This document shows positions 11,482-25,300 of a DNA stretch of 64,000 nucleotides, piece after piece. The stretch comes from Mixophyes australis (taxonomy: Eukaryota > Chordata > Amphibia > Anura > Limnodynastidae), in NCBI GenBank assembly GCA_036250195.1, contig JAVHZZ010000006.1, positions 72,406,869 to 72,470,868 on the forward strand. The letters are read 5' to 3'. Position 1 is the first letter of the stretch. Each line of letters starts with the position of its first letter. The translations under genes were made by a program, and so were the position numbers. Under the pieces are notes generated by a model. The model worked only from the letters and a program-made list of their open reading frames with translations. It did not search any database and was not told where the DNA came from.

Positions 11482-12187
11482 GGAGCCCCTCAGGGCTGTA
11501 CAAAGACACACAGTGATAATGATGACTATGAGCAGCACTAGCCACATCTGATTGGCTGACTGATGACCTCTCCAGCTCATAATACTTACATCATTAAAGT
11601 CACAGCTGTATTATATCACGTCACACCTGTCTATTCATTCACATTACATAACTGTAGGAAAGGGGTAAGCAACAGATGTGGTGGTGTTTGTATTTAATTA
11701 CATTTCATATGTAAAATGTGACTTTATTAATAACACTGTCAAAACACTAACCTCTCTTTTGTATTTGACACTTCATTACATTATTGTATTGTGTACAAAT
11801 AGGGTAGAACTTTAGGAAGTACTAATAACACTGACAAGCCATCCACTATTGTGGGGTGTAAGTACACTCACTTGTTACGCCTGCTGTACGTCTAGTGCAA
11901 ATACTACCTTTATTCTCAGGAGCACAATGAGCAAGTTCCTGTCAGTAGATATAACACAAGAAACTAGCTTTAACATGCATAGTAAATGTAACATGTTATT
12001 TATATATTGCTTGTTCCTGTATCTGATCTATTTAAAAAACCACTGAACCCCAAAATTTATGTTTTCCTATACTATGAAGGTTCAGAGTTAACCTGTAATC
12101 TACTGACTTTCTGTTAAAACATAAAATATTGCCTCCCCCCACTCCATTAGAGAGAGTTGCACCTCATCAAACATGGATACCTCGCAA
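11482..12187. other. Unassigned sequence
   Basis: No gene or repeat is recognised. Confidence 0.4.
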
Positions 12188-12209
12188 TATTTAAAATCAC
12201 AAAATCAGG

Positions 12210-12390
12210 ACAAACTCCGCCCACAAATGGGACCATTTATGTAAGCTCCGCCCATCACACAAACTCCACTCACAAATGGGAATGTTTTATGTAAGCTCCG
12301 CCCATCACACACATTCCACCCACAAATGGGAACATTTTATGTAAGCTCCGCCCATCACACAAACTCCACTCACAAATAAGCTCCGTCCAC
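12210..12390. repeat. Short tandem array, ~50-bp unit, ~3.5 copies
   Basis: The unit contains CACAAATGGGA and TAAGCTCCGCCCATCACAC. Starts at 12222, 12271 and 12321 give periods of 49 and 50. It sits inside an interspersed repeat ending GGGACAGTTGGGAGGTAT at about 12466. Confidence 0.85.
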
Positions 12391-12469
12391 TTTTAAATTA
12401 AGCTCTTCCAGTTTTTCGGCCTGTGAATCGGGATGTTCCAACAAAATCGGGACAGTTGGGAGGTATATA

Positions 12470-13994
12470 TTAATGTCAAATAGTAGCTTAACTTGCTCCA
12501 ATTTAGATTGCTCCCCTGCAACTAACTGCCATAGAAAATAGCACCGTCTGGCCACCACTTACAGCTACGTCACCAGAATACTGTATAACCTGGTTCTGCA
12601 GCACCTACAATAGCTCCTATTACACCTTGTTACTTTTACTCAGATGTCTTCATAATAATGAGCATCAAAATAAGCTTGTGGCATAACAATGTAAATCTTA
12701 AGAGAAAGATCATGTATAATATGCTTGCATTAAACAGATAAACAGCTGGTGACATTGAGTCCTATAGGCTAAGCTGATGCTTTCTTGCCTCATCTGTTAA
12801 GAACTGAGGAGTTTAATATGTGTAATGTTTTGTGAATGCTCCTACACCTACACTAGTCTCTTTGTTTTAATTTATTTTAAGCTTCTTCTCTATTACATAT
12901 TATTGTAACAATACAAACATATATTTACAAACCAAATTGCTCATAACACTATGATAAATGTTTGCATAAAAGAAACTTGACACAAGTGAATCAAACATTG
13001 TGAATTATGTATGGAAACTACCAATGTGCAGATAGCTACCAATATAGGTAATAACTCATAATAAATTATGCTACAAACAGAAAGACAGTGAAGAATGTTG
13101 AATAATGGACCAAGGAATGAGATGACTGACAGTCAGAGCCGTGTAGGTCCGCAGGAGGTCATGAGTACGTCGGTCAGGACTATACAAATCATGTGGCACA
13201 TGTGGCTGTAAGAGAAGTGTGTATTTTAATCTGATTTGTGTATTTGGTTTGTGTTTAAATTATATACCTGTTCCACACACCACATGACAGAGACTTAGAT
13301 TTTGCTAAAACAAAAGACTTGTTCATTGGGTAGCTTAAACCCTTTCGCATTTCTATGTTTAATCCGGCTAGAGAAAAGATTTGCCATGTTGGCTGAACAT
13401 AGAGACACGTAAGATTGTTCTAATACACCATCATTCAGCAGCATTCCTGGGCCAGCTCAAGCCAGTTTACACTGCAAGTACCTCCAGCCAGATAGGATGT
13501 ATTAAACAGAACGAGTATGTTTTATATCCAGTCTCTAGGCTCACTATGAGGTCATGGTGTGAGCCATTACCTTCCTAAGCACACAGGAAACATTCTTAAT
13601 TGCTAAATAATTGCTCATGAGTTTTCAGAGCTTGATGTGACCTGTGACCTCTCCATAACTTTAGCTCCCAAAAACCAAAACATGAAGCTAGGACACCTGT
13701 AGAGAGCCACTAGGAGTAAGGGTCCAAGTTCAGAGCACATTCCAAGCAGATTATGGGGAAAACAACAGCTTCCTACTGCCGATCCAACAAAACACATCCC
13801 CTACTAGCGCCCCTGTCCTCTACCTGCACCTTGTATGTTTGTTAAGTGAAAATATGGCTTCTGGCACTAGAATACAGACAGTTGTTTCAGAAGCTGGAGA
13901 GAAGGGCGGAGGTCAGTGACCGCTAACAGCAAATGAACCACACAGAGCCAATAAGGTCAAGCAGGAATTTTTAGTATGCTACCTGACTGCATGA
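12470..13994. other. Unassigned sequence
   Basis: No gene or repeat is recognised. Short frames on both strands have no family features. Confidence 0.4.
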
Positions 13995-14300
13995 AGACCT
14001 CATACTATAACCCAAAACTCTATCATATATATATGAATCTTTTTATTAATATCATACTTGCCAACTTTCCTGGAATGTCCGGGAGACTCCTGAAATTTGG
14101 GTCGGTCTCATGGACTCCCGAGAGAGCTGGCAAGTCTCCCGCATCCCACAATTGCGGGGCTAAAATGACGCAATTCGTGTCATTTTGCCCCTGCCCCCCG
14201 CGACAAAACTGCATATTTGTAGTGGGGGCGGGGTTAAAATGACGTAATTGGCCCCGTCCCACCCTGCCCTCTAGACACACCCCTAGAGGCATGATTAATA
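13995..14300 (+). repeat. Interspersed repeat with CATACTTGCCAACT start
   Basis: It opens with CATACTTGCCAACTTTCC and has short inverted blocks (TCCGGGAGACTCC, GACTCCCGAGAG) and GGGGCGGGG. Related openings occur at 29517 and 36128. The class is unknown. Confidence 0.5.
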
Positions 14301-14599
14301 TATGCCATTATATATATATTATATTTTTTTCCCATTCATTCTCTTCTCTTATCGCCATCCTTAGATCCTTGTTTAATAGACTTCCCCATGCTATTCTTAG
14401 AATCTTACCGACGGTGAAGCCCTGCACTGTAATCGCAGATGTTGACCCCTTGACGTATAGAGTGAAACCACGTTTCACCACATTGAAAAATATGTGTTGG
14501 GTAACAAACACATCATAGTGGTAAAGAGGAAGAACACTGGCAAGTTAGAAGTCAGATTTAGTAGTAAATTTCCTTAACTAGTACATTTCAGACATAAAA

Positions 14600-15110
14600 A
14601 TTGATGAGGGATTTTATGATTCTTTTGTGGGCTTGGTTGTCTTTGAGGAAGTTGCCCTGCGGAAACGAAACGCGTCAGGTTGCTTTACACTCCTTTGAGA
14701 TTCGTTTACCACTCTGGACTAAGGAATATTCCTGGCTACTCATCTGCTCAGGTTCACTTTGGCTGTTTGTGTGCACACAATAGGAGATCAGTCCCTGCAG
14801 ATCGTACCAGCGTCTATGTACCAGGAACTATTATTTTCGGCCCTGTGCTGAGAGGGAGCGCTTCACCGTTACGCCACCGCCTCCACGAGCTCCACGGAGG
14901 TAGTTGTTATGACAAACACGGGCTCCACAAGACATGTACAGGTGCCGCTCTCCATCAGTCTGGTAAGATACCAGTTATTCCTCCCACACAGCTGGATACT
15001 ACTCATGACTTCTGCACATTTCAATACATTCTAATGCTTGTTACTGAGCACTGCTTGAACATTAGAATCTGGGATATATCAGACTATTTATTCTTCCACT
15101 AAATATTATG
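14600..15110 (+). repeat. Unclassified interspersed repeat with ACGAAACGCGTC
   Basis: The motif ACGAAACGCGTC lies at 14665-14676, followed by a CpG-containing stretch with GAGGGAGCGCTTCACC. The motif recurs in reverse at 28094-28107 and in decayed form at 58841-58859. Such blocks are common in frog DNA as far as I recall; the class is not known to me. No intact ORF was seen. Confidence 0.45.
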
Positions 15111-15816
15111 TGACTGTCTTATACACTGGAAAGTTCTACATCTGTTCACACAGTGATCATGGCTATTTATCATTGGATGCACCAGGAACCTTCAGGAGTA
15201 TACTCCATATATGCAATTCAAATGATTTAATTCAGGCGGTTTGCCTGCCATTTTATCTCCATATATTATGTACAGAGTGTTGTTGTTTTTTTAATTGTTA
15301 TTTACGATTATTCTATATGTGATTTTTTTAATGTTTACACATTTGTGTGTTGCTTTTTAGTTTTGTTCAATAAATGACCAATTAGATCCGCAGTTCACAA
15401 ATCATTCATATTTTTATGGTTATATTTTCACTGGTGTATATATATCTCTTGTTACAGTTTGTTTTGGTTGAGGATTGCAGACCTCTTGCACAACATCATG
15501 GCACCAGCAGCCAATCAACCACTATACCACCAAAAAGTTTATGAACCAATGAGAATGCTTCTTTTTGGTGCCAATACGGCCTAAAAACATAATAAACTGT
15601 GTTCCAAAATGGCCTCCAATTCTGAGTCACACAACGTAGCAAAACTTTTTTGGGGACAAACTCTACACTCCTTATTTATATTAAACCTATTTCACTTTGT
15701 TCTTGTTACTGACTTATTTTGTGCCCTTACTGTTGTCCATATCTACTATCTCCACTATGATCTCTATAAGATATTCCAACCTTGTTTCAAATATATTAAT
15801 TATCATTTAAATTACT
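15111..15816. other. Unassigned AT-rich sequence
   Basis: No gene is recognised. It may be the end of the preceding repeat. Confidence 0.35.
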
Positions 15817-15940
15817 ATGATCATCATCATCACATTTTATTTATATAGCGCCACTAATTCCGCAGCGCTGTACAGAGAACTCACTCACATCAGTCCCTGC
15901 CCCATTGGAGCTTACAGTCTAAATCCCCTAAGATACACAC
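15817..15940 (-). mobile_element. SINE 3' tail
   Basis: On the minus strand this reads CCAATGGGGCAGGGACTGAT, then GTACAGCGCTGCGGAATTAG and CGCTATATAAATAAAATG with an ATGATG tail. It is the 3' part of the SINE at 6538. Confidence 0.75.
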
Positions 15941-16572
15941 ACACACAGATATATGATAACCACTGATATATCCCTACTGCATTTCACCCCACTTCTCTAA
16001 TTCTGTCATATCGATAAACTAAATAAACATCTTTATGTATTTATTATAACTCTGGCATACTTCATACTGTAATATCACATACTATCTATTTAATTCAACC
16101 TTCAACATTTATTCCCCTATTCTACCGCACCCTTACCTTTTCCCATCCACTTATACTCTCCTAATCTTTTACACACATTCCCTCAAACTGCCTCCCCATT
16201 CTCTGCCTTGCCCACACCTCCCTCCCGGTAACCTGACCCCCATATTCCCTCCCTACCTTCTCCACTCCTATACACTCCTACCTAACATCTTCACTCCCAT
16301 CCGTTCCAACAACAATAACTTCATCCACCAGTACACTTAAATTATCACTGAACTCCACTCATTCCACTCTACCAGAATCCACATATCTCAGCATATTTTC
16401 TACTATTTTTTGTTGCTCCAGTCTTTTTAACCCTAATAGTGGTCATTCGATTACTCGCATTACTACCTTTTGCACCCCGTAGCTTTTCGTACCAGGAACT
16501 GCCTACTTCCACTCAGCTCACTCATCCACCTTCTATGCACCTCGATCGTATCTCTGTATCCAATTTATACAA
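15941..16572. other. Pyrimidine-rich unassigned sequence
   Basis: Strongly C/T-rich on the plus strand between about 16090 and 16300. No gene is recognised. Confidence 0.4.
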
Positions 16573-17935
16573 ACCACAGCTCTTATTATTATTATTACAA
16601 GCCTTTATTTATAGAACGCCACAAAATTTCCGCAGCGCCGTACAGAGACAGACATAATACCATACAGGGTAGATACAATACCGAACATTAAACAAATACT
16701 ACCAAGTACACTCAAACAGAGCTTGCATATTGACGTAAGAGCAGAAGAATAGGTCGAGAAACAATAGGGAAGCGGGCCCTGCTCATAAGAGCTTACATCC
16801 TAGAGGGAGGTAAACAGACAGGAGGCACAAAGGGAGTTAGAGGAGGGAATGAAGCGCAAGAGAGGGGGGAGAGAGAGGGTAAGGTAATCACGTATGGATA
16901 GAAGATTGGGTGGATGGCTGGTAGGCTTTGAGGAAAAGATGAGTTTTGAGTGCCCGTCTGAAGGAGCCCAAATTAGGGGACAGTTGGATGGAGCGATGTA
17001 GGTCGTTCCAATGAAAAGGAGCAGCCCTGGAGAAGTCTTGGATTTTGGAGAGGGATAAGGTGATCTGGGTGGAGGAGAGGCGACGGATATTGTCTGACAG
17101 CAGGGAACAGGATGGAGTGTGAATGGAGGGGAGGTTAGAAATGTAAGGGGCAATGGAGTGGGAGAGGGCCTTGTAGGTGAGTGTGAGGAGTTTGAAAAGG
17201 ATTCTGTAGGGCAAGGGGAGCCAATGAAGGGCGAGGCAGAAGAGGAGCGGCAGGAGAGAAAGATGAGTCTCGCAGCCACATTGAGTATAGACCTGAGGAG
17301 GCCGAGGTGGGAGAGGGGAAGACCAGTGAGAAGAAGGTTACAGTAGTCAATACGTGAAATGATGAGAGCATGGATGATGATTTTGGTGGCATCCTGGGAT
17401 ATGAAGGGCCTGATGCTGGCGATATTTTGGAGTTGGAAATGACAGGATTGGGCTAGAGATTAAATGCTGGGGGTAAAAGAGAGGGAGGAGTTGAGGGTGA
17501 CGCCCAGGCAGCGGAGTTGGAGAACAAATGAGATGGTGGTGTTGTTGACAGTGATAGAGAGATTGAGATGGGATGAAGATCTAGAAGGAGGGAAGACGAT
17601 GAGTTCAGTTTTGGCAATGTTAATTTAGAGAAAACGTGAAAACATCCAGGAGGAGATGGCAAAAAGGCAGTCAGATACACAAGAGAGAAGGGAGGGGGAG
17701 AGATCGGGAGAGAAGATGTAGAGTTGTATGTCATCAGCGTACAGATGATATTGGAGACCGAAGGAGGTGATGAGATCACCCAGGGAGGTAGTGTACAACG
17801 AGAAGAGTAGAGGGCCAACAGAGCCCTGAGTAACTCCTACAGGGAGAGCGGCAGGGAAAGAGGTTGAACCAGAAATGGATACAGAGAAGCAGTGGTTGGC
17901 AAGGAAAGAGGAGAACCAAATGAGGACAGAGCCAG
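16573..17935 (-). mobile_element. L2-like LINE with reverse transcriptase remnant
   Basis: This is the longest uninterrupted L2 copy here. On the minus strand the catalytic box reads [10 protein letters not shown] at about 17740 (YADD at 17730-17741), preceded by GPLLFSLY. Further along come RLIFLSCRSSSASP, PFHWNDLHRSIQ and the 3' tail ending in AATAATAATAA. Frames shift several times, so the copy is dead. The 5' end is truncated near 17935. Confidence 0.85.
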
Positions 17936-18914
17936 CTCTTGTACAACAACACCACGGCTACCTACTACAAGTAGCGTTCCACGCCTACCGACAGATGAGC
18001 CAAATCTCCCCCTGCCTGGTTCATGTCAGTGAATGATCACATAAGCCAGGCAATTGGAGATGGTTTTCCGATTGTAACTCATCAGCGCTGTTTCATGTCC
18101 AAGTAACCAAAAGAGGCTGTGAAGGTCAATAAATTGGCACCTTTAGTATAGCAGATTAGAAAGCCAATGGCCCAGATACCAACTCTTTTGCTATCCATAA
18201 AGTCACACCTACCACGTGCTGCTTAATCTAAAACCAATAACCAACATCACAACACACTAAATACACCTTCAGCAATCTGACACATCTTCTTGAATTACTA
18301 ATGGATATAATTGTATTAGGTGCAGCAAGTGATTGCTGCAGCATGACGGCACCCAAAGGCTTATATGTTTCTCTTTGCTCATGCCTCTAGTGCTCCCAAA
18401 CTAACGGCACATGTACAAGACTATTTTTTTTCACTTTTTTTTAATATTTGTCAGTCCCAAGTGCAGGACTTTTAAATTCTATTTACTTGACTTACTTATA
18501 ACTTCACTCTCACTTATAATTGTTTTCCATTGAACTTTGCGAAACATAAGGGGTAAATCTGCTGTTTGCATGTCTAGGAGAAGGAATAACTATTTATAAA
18601 AAGAGCATGGAAATTTCAAGAGCATAGTGGAATGTTTAAAATAATGCTGTCAACCTTCCCAGAGCAGATAGGATAAGGGAAGCAGAGTGCAGAGAGCAAT
18701 GATGTGCTGTAACCAATAACATAACAGCTTTTAGCAGTCTAGCGAAACTCCCGCTGGCGGTAGACTAATGAAAGCTCTATCTTAATATGTATAGTTTGGA
18801 CAAACGAAGGAGTGATTATCGCACAAGGAATGGGACTGACCTCATTAGACTGTAGGTTCCAATATTATACTGGTTATATCATTGAGGGGGCTCTTCCAAT
18901 ATAGATTTAACCGT
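17936..18914. other. Unassigned sequence
   Basis: No gene is recognised. TGTATAGTTTGGAC at 18788-18801 recurs at 19518-19531, just beyond the palindrome that follows. Confidence 0.4.
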
Positions 18915-19516
18915 ATGGACAAAAAGACTGAAGTCCGGTCTAAGTATATAGACTGAAGGCCCTCCAGTCCACTAATTAACAATTTACAAATACATTTTTT
19001 TATGCATAATCAACATTGAAATTCTCATTATTTGGCAAAATATGTCTTTATTCCAGAGATCACATGTTGGCGAAATATTGAAAACAATAGAAGTTAAGTG
19101 TAGATGAAAAGAGAAGTGAATTAAAAACCAAATCAGACTTTTTAGTGTATAGACCGACAGGGATACATTGTATGGAGATGTGAGATGTCAGATGGCTAAG
19201 TATCAGATCTTACTTAGACTTAATTGAACTAAATGGTGCCATATATGAAAGAAACCAATACAATGTATCCCTATCAGTCTATACACTGAAAGGTCTGATT
19301 TGGTTTTTAATTCACTTTTCTTTTCATCTACACTTACCTTCTATTGTTTTTAATATTTCGCCAACATGTGATCTCTGGAATAAGGGCATATTTTGACAAA
19401 TAATGAGAATTTCAATGTTGATTATGTATACGAAAATGTATTTGTTAATTGTTAATTAGTGGACTGGAGGGCCTTCTGTCCATATACTTAGACTGTATTT
19501 CGGTCTTTTTGTCCAT
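18915..19516. repeat. 602-bp inverted repeat (two ~260-bp arms)
   Basis: The left arm (about 18915-19172) starts ATGGACAAAAAGACTGAAGT. The right arm (about 19255-19516) is its near-complement and ends CTTTTTGTCCAT. The spacer is about 82 bp. The arms differ at a minority of positions. No coding is visible. It may be a long foldback transposon; no certain target duplication was found. Confidence 0.9.
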
Positions 19517-19519
19517 TTG

Positions 19520-19830
19520 TATAGTTTGGACCAGAGAAGGGAAAGGGGATAGGATATGATAGAAACTTTCAAATATATCAAAGTTTTTAACAAGGTACAG
19601 GAGAGAAACATTCTTCAAAGGTAGAGCAATATTAGAACACGAGGACATGCACTGACACTGGGGGGAAACAACTACTTCACAGAAAGGGTAGTGGATAAGT
19701 GGAATAGCCTCCCATAAGAGGTGGTAGAGGCTACTACAGTAGAGCAATTTAAACATGTTAGGGATAGACATAAGGATATCCTTAAATAGAAATAAGGATT
19801 ACTTAGGGTTGAAGGTTACCATAGCTTAAA
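19520..19830 (+). mobile_element. CR1-type LINE 3' end
   Basis: A plus-strand reading with two stops gives MIETFKYIKVFNK, then RTRGHALTLGGNNYFTERVV, DKWNSLP and QFKHVRDRHKD. This is the typical end of a CR1-like reverse transcriptase ORF. Confidence 0.8.
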
Positions 19831-20769
19831 AAATGGACAGACTAGATTCTGTGTAAAACTGATATATCATTGGTTGCTGTGGGTCACAACATATAATTGC
19901 TATTTGCATCACTCTATTAGATAAGCTTCAAAATCTCAAGTCAAAGTAGACTCTTTCCAATTTAGACTTCAGTTTACTGAGAAACAGACATTTTATAGGT
20001 CAACAAATGCAGAAGAACCACATAAACACAGAATGTATGCACTACCATAAAAACTGCAACATATCTAAAGAATCAGTCATGTTTGTTCTAACTATAAGGT
20101 TATCAAACCACAGTCATCTACAGAGTTACACCTCGTACATAGCACACGTAGAGTGTGTTATGTGTGACACCTACAAATTGTTATTAATGCACACAGTTGT
20201 AGCAATGTTCCACAATATGATTTAAGGTGTATATAAAAACCTGCAAAAGTAGGTGCAGATTTACTATTTGTTGTCAGTTCCAAGGACACCTCAATGTGCA
20301 CTAGTTAGACAAACGGTTACAATTGCAAACATAAATAAGCTCTTTTTGTGGTTCGGAAACGACCCTTAATAAAAAAAAATTCTGCAAGTCATATTTTATT
20401 CTGTGATTAACATGTACCATACATTACACAATCTCATTTTGAATGAGTAAACATTAGCTCTAATTGAATTTCTTATATGCCCCCTATTTAATTTTGAGAA
20501 CTTTTTATGCATTACCCACCTCAGATCCCAGAGATACCCACATTAGATTCCAATGTACTGATGATTGCACACCTCCACCTCCCACACTGAGTATGGGTCC
20601 ACTACCCGTGGGCTCATATTCTGTGCTGTGAGAAAACCACCAGGTAACTGGGCATCAATGATACCGCATTCAGGATACATACAAGAAAATTATGTACTTA
20701 TGTGCCCATCTACACAATATATAGTTTTGCCCTTTTTGCCATCTGTCTGAGATGAGAGTGTGAAAAATA
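19831..20769. other. Unassigned sequence
   Basis: No gene or repeat is recognised. Confidence 0.4.
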
Positions 20770-20773
20770 AGGG

Positions 20774-20905
20774 GCTGATTTATCAAAGGGCAAAAAGGTG
20801 GGAGTTGCCACAGGAGTTTTCATTTGACTTAACACAGCCAGCGAGGGCTCCCCATGCCTTTCCATGGGGAAGCTTATTTAACAAGTATCGCTGTGTATTA
20901 CATTA
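20774..20905. mobile_element. MITE-like fragment
   Basis: It starts GGGGCTGATTTATCAAAGGG and contains the hairpin CCCCATG/CATGGGG. It resembles the left ends of other foldback elements here but has no matching right end. Confidence 0.4.
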
Positions 20906-20913
20906 CAACTAAG

Positions 20914-21478
20914 GGGTCTATTTATTAATATATGGTGATAGGGCTGCTTCTCTATCCACACTCATAGATAGGAAATTAGCCATAGCCATAATTCATTTTA
21001 AATGCCTCTGTGGCACCTCAGTGACACTAGAGTTAAGCCACCGCCTAGCAAGTCCAGTCTGAGGGTATATGTGCATGTGTGACCCGGATAGCTGGATCAC
21101 TGGAACTGGAAGCCCAGACTTTCACTTCCACTAATTAAAAAAATCATAATAATAAAAATTCAATTGTAAAAGGACAAAAATATAAAACAAAATGACAAAG
21201 TATTTTTTAAAATATTGGCTGTTGAAAAAAATGTTTTATTCTAAGACTTCAAATGATTTTGCCATTAATTTTCTTCTGTTATTGCCATCCTGAGATAGAA
21301 ATAACAGAAGCAGGATTGCAGCACAACTTATATATGTTAAATAGGCTTCATCATGATTCAATTGGGAAAATTATCGCCTGCGGGACTTGGTGAATTTTCT
21401 GCTATTGCCGGCAGTGACCCCTTTATTTATAGGGTGAAAACATGGAGATAGGGCTTTTATCCTTTAATAAATAGACCC
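20914..21478. mobile_element. MITE with GGGTCTATTTATTAA ends (565 bp)
   Basis: The ends GGGTCTATTTATTAA and TTAATAAATAGACCC are perfect inverted repeats. They resemble those at 5546-5918. No coding capacity and no clean target duplication were seen. Confidence 0.7.
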
Positions 21479-21479
21479 A

Positions 21480-22220
21480 TAAGTTTAATAAACATAATGT
21501 TAGGGATTGTTATATACATAAGTCCATTTAGACAGTACCACAAGTAACATGCTAAGATACACCTACATGGCAGCAAGGTTCATTTATATCAATTGTGCAA
21601 GTAATTATAAATATCCTTGATCCATGACAATTTATTTTTCGCTGACATTTTAATCAAGCTAAATTTCAGGTCTTGTCTGCCATTGGGTCCTTTGTTCCTA
21701 ACACCACCTTGCACGTTATAAATGCCTAGTGCTTCCAGGCTCTTAGAAACGCAAGCGGTAGGAGAGAGTCCTCTCTTCTCCCCAGTATCAGAAAGTTCTT
21801 CAGCAACTGTGTTATACAGAGGAAGATGGATTTCACACTGAGAGAACATCGCACATAAGATTTCAGAGACTTGTATCAAGGGAAGAGTTATATTACTGTT
21901 TAACACACTCCACATGCTTACAGTAATTCATACATCCACCCAAAGTTGTAAACCTCTTCACTTATTTTTTACTACAAAAAATGTTAAAGTGTGCAGGCAT
22001 AAGGTATTCACTGAGGGATATATATATATTCTGCATAATTACATTTTTTGCCAGATGGCACCTACTTTTTTCACTATAGGAGCATATTTTTCAAACTTTA
22101 AACTGTCTATTCCCCTATTTTGGTCATCAAATATTTGTGCCCATCTATTTTGCCCATATATATGATTATCTAGTTGCACATCCATCTTCATTTTCCCCAA
22201 GGAAAACATGGCCTCAACAT
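21480..22220. other. Unassigned sequence
   Basis: No gene is recognised. A 108-codon minus frame at 21589-21915 has no family features I know. Confidence 0.35.
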
Positions 22221-22229
22221 ATTTATGTA

Positions 22230-22241
22230 TATATGTATATA

Positions 22242-22326
<85 letters not shown>
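22230..22326. repeat. (TA)n microsatellite, interrupted
   Basis: About 45 TA units with a TTTTA interruption near 22284. The tyrosine/isoleucine frames across it are not genes. Confidence 0.97.
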
Positions 22327-22328
<2 letters not shown>

Positions 22329-22329
22329 C

Positions 22330-25300
22330 ATATTTTGTAAATGAGACCAGCCACATACATTATTTCAACTGAACAGTTTATTTTCTGTGAAACTTTGCTT
22401 CACCTATTTTGATTCTTTTACATTTTGTACTGAATATTTCCATTACACTATTGTTTTCCCCTCTATTTCTTTTAACACTTTTTTCACACTTTGTTTTCAC
22501 AAATACCTTTCCGCTACTTTATAAAATAGCCGGTGAAAGGCAAAGTCAGCCAGATTGTTTGATAAATATGCCTCTTAAACGTGAACTGTCATCGTTAAAC
22601 AGCAACAGAAGAGCGCCTCCTAGTGGCTGAATAATTCCGATGCACAGAGCACAGACACAGGCGTCCCACTTGCTTTTTCTAGCAAGGAGAGCAGTGCCTT
22701 ATGAAATAGCAGTATAGCAGGTCATTTTTATATATTGTCCTTTTTCATACATAAATACGCAAGGTATTACAGCATATATACAGCCTAGAAATCAATATGG
22801 ACATAGCTATAGCTTTGTACACCTACATGTATTGTACAAACACTGAACTGGTGGTGGATATCAGTTTATACCCGCACTATATTAACAGCCATTAGATGAT
22901 TAGTAACCAGCCAGTCATTACACAACTCAGGAAGTGTACTACTAACAAGATACATTATAAATTACCAAAGTCCAAACAAATGCTTGAACACAAACACAGT
23001 TGCTCCAAAGCAGCAGACTTGGACTTGTGACAATGTTTCGAAGTTGACTTGACCAAAAGTCAGCTCTTATGTCTCATGCCAGTCACAGCCCCTGGTAACT
23101 AAACTGTGTTATGTACAAGTACGACTATAAATTGTGCACATAAGCGGCCAGTTACACAGAAAATGTCCAGGCAGCAGCCTGAGATAGACATCACAGCTCC
23201 ACACATCATCAGTGATTGCTGGACCTGACAGTGATATAAACCATGTCTGTAGCCTTGGGGGCCACCATGACAAAAGGACCCAAGACTCTGACCCCTAAAG
23301 TTTGTATAAATCCTGTGAAACTCGGGTCCATCACTCATTGATCAGAGATCTGCACAGTAGCTGCTCCCACACAGGGGTATATGAACTATAACCCAAACTG
23401 CTATGGGGACAAGTAAATAATACACAAATCTGCAAGAAGAATGGAAGCTGAGCATACATATTTCCAAAGTGCAATTGGTATAAAATGTTACAGGGCACTG
23501 CCCCAAGACTAAACGACGTTAAAACAAATAATTTATTACATACTTATAAATACCAGAGTTTGGACAGATTTATATTTAACTTGAGGACAACCTACTCTGT
23601 TAAATTTGGCACAGTATAATGCACGGATAGGACACCTGCAGCTCTCCAGCCATTGTAGAATTACAAGTCCCAAACGAAGCAGACAGGGCAACCTGGGATT
23701 TGTAGTTCAACAAAGCCACAGGGTGACCAAGATTGTGCTAAAGTATATAGATCATTGGTTACTACTGTAAGTGTGTGAGTGATGATATACAATAATCCAC
23801 AGAACAGAATCAGAATGTACTCAGGGGATTTAAATACACAGAAAATACTTATTAGAAAACCAAATAAAATTTCAAATAAAACACCATTATGTCAAGCACA
23901 CACAATATTCCTAATGCTAATCACATATATAGACACTTCACAGTGTCGCTAATACAAGACAAAGCCAAAGAAAACATTGATACATTTTGTTATAGCACTA
24001 GATATAGGAGACATACACACATACAGTTGCTGGCACTCACAAAGTTGTTGGCAAACTAGGAATAGTTTGCAAGATTCACTTTTGGAGTTATATACCAAGT
24101 CTTTAGTTTTTCTTTTGTTGTAAGGAACTCAGCCTTCAGCATCCTGGCTGGACCCAGCACTAATCATGTCACATTCTGCATATAGAGCAGTGGGGTGAGG
24201 AACACTTTATACTATCCTTTTACAGCAAGACCAGGGTAGATGTCTCACCAGGAGCCGGTGCTTTACCAAAGTCTGTAACTTGACAGGTTCTGTAAGCAGC
24301 CTCCCCGGTGGGCGGGGTTACCAGCTGTCATTCACCCAGACTGATGAACAAACTCTGCTACTGGGTCCTAGAAGCACTAATCCAGCATTAATGCACTGAT
24401 GAATACTCTGAGACAGACAGAAGGTGTTTTTAATCTTTACCATATACAAATACTTCCTCTATTTTATATTTGTGTTCTTATCCGTTCTGAAACTGGCTCA
24501 AGTCGATGTTCCGCATAAAACCCTACACGTGTCTGGCTAATTATTATTTAAGCCTTCTTTTATCTTTTTATCTTTTTTTTCCAGGAATGACTTTGAAATG
24601 TGTTAATCCTGCAAGCAATGTATGGTGATTTGTTTCATGTTCTTTCCCTATATCTGTACTAAGTAAACGATACATACAACTATGGGACGTATCTATCTTT
24701 TGGTAGCATATTGGAATAGATAGATGTTTTTTTTATGAAAATACCCTTAACTTTTATTCTTCCCATAGTTAGTTTTACAGAATTAGCGTAACCCCATATA
24801 TTTACCCTGCAATTCAATCAGCTAGATCTCCCTAGCTTAACATTGCGAAATACATTAACATCGTTTACATTAAAGGCATGGCATGACAACTATTGATTTT
24901 ATATTTACATGGACATTTTAAATGCTTTCCCATACTCATAGTTACCAAATGTCCATAATTTAATTTATCCATAAACATCTTTCACCCAGGATATAACTGT
25001 TTTTCAATAATGACCTACTGCACAATAAAATTCCTATTTTCTTTTAGATGCAATTCTTACCATTAATTCCTATTTTCAGGACTTTAGAAATTGGTGTTCA
25101 TGGAAGATGAGTGTTTAACATGCAAAAAAAAAAAATTACTATGGTATAAATTTTGATATTTTAGTGTTTCTAGGTCCTCTGACATAGTAGTGCTTGAAGC
25201 CCTTACAAAGTATAACAACTTTGCAGATAATTTATCTGATGGCGTTCATTACATTTATTTCCATATTTATACATAAATGTTTTTCATTTGCCTTGGTGGA

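Noticed and set aside
22137..22356. Tyrosine/isoleucine-rich proteins on both strands
   Set aside because: They are direct translations of a (TA)n microsatellite. The same holds at 35375-35647 and 48251-48511.
24300..24330. GC-box promoter for a nearby gene
   Set aside because: Only one GGGCGGGG-type site was seen, with no exon or CpG island that could be tied to it.
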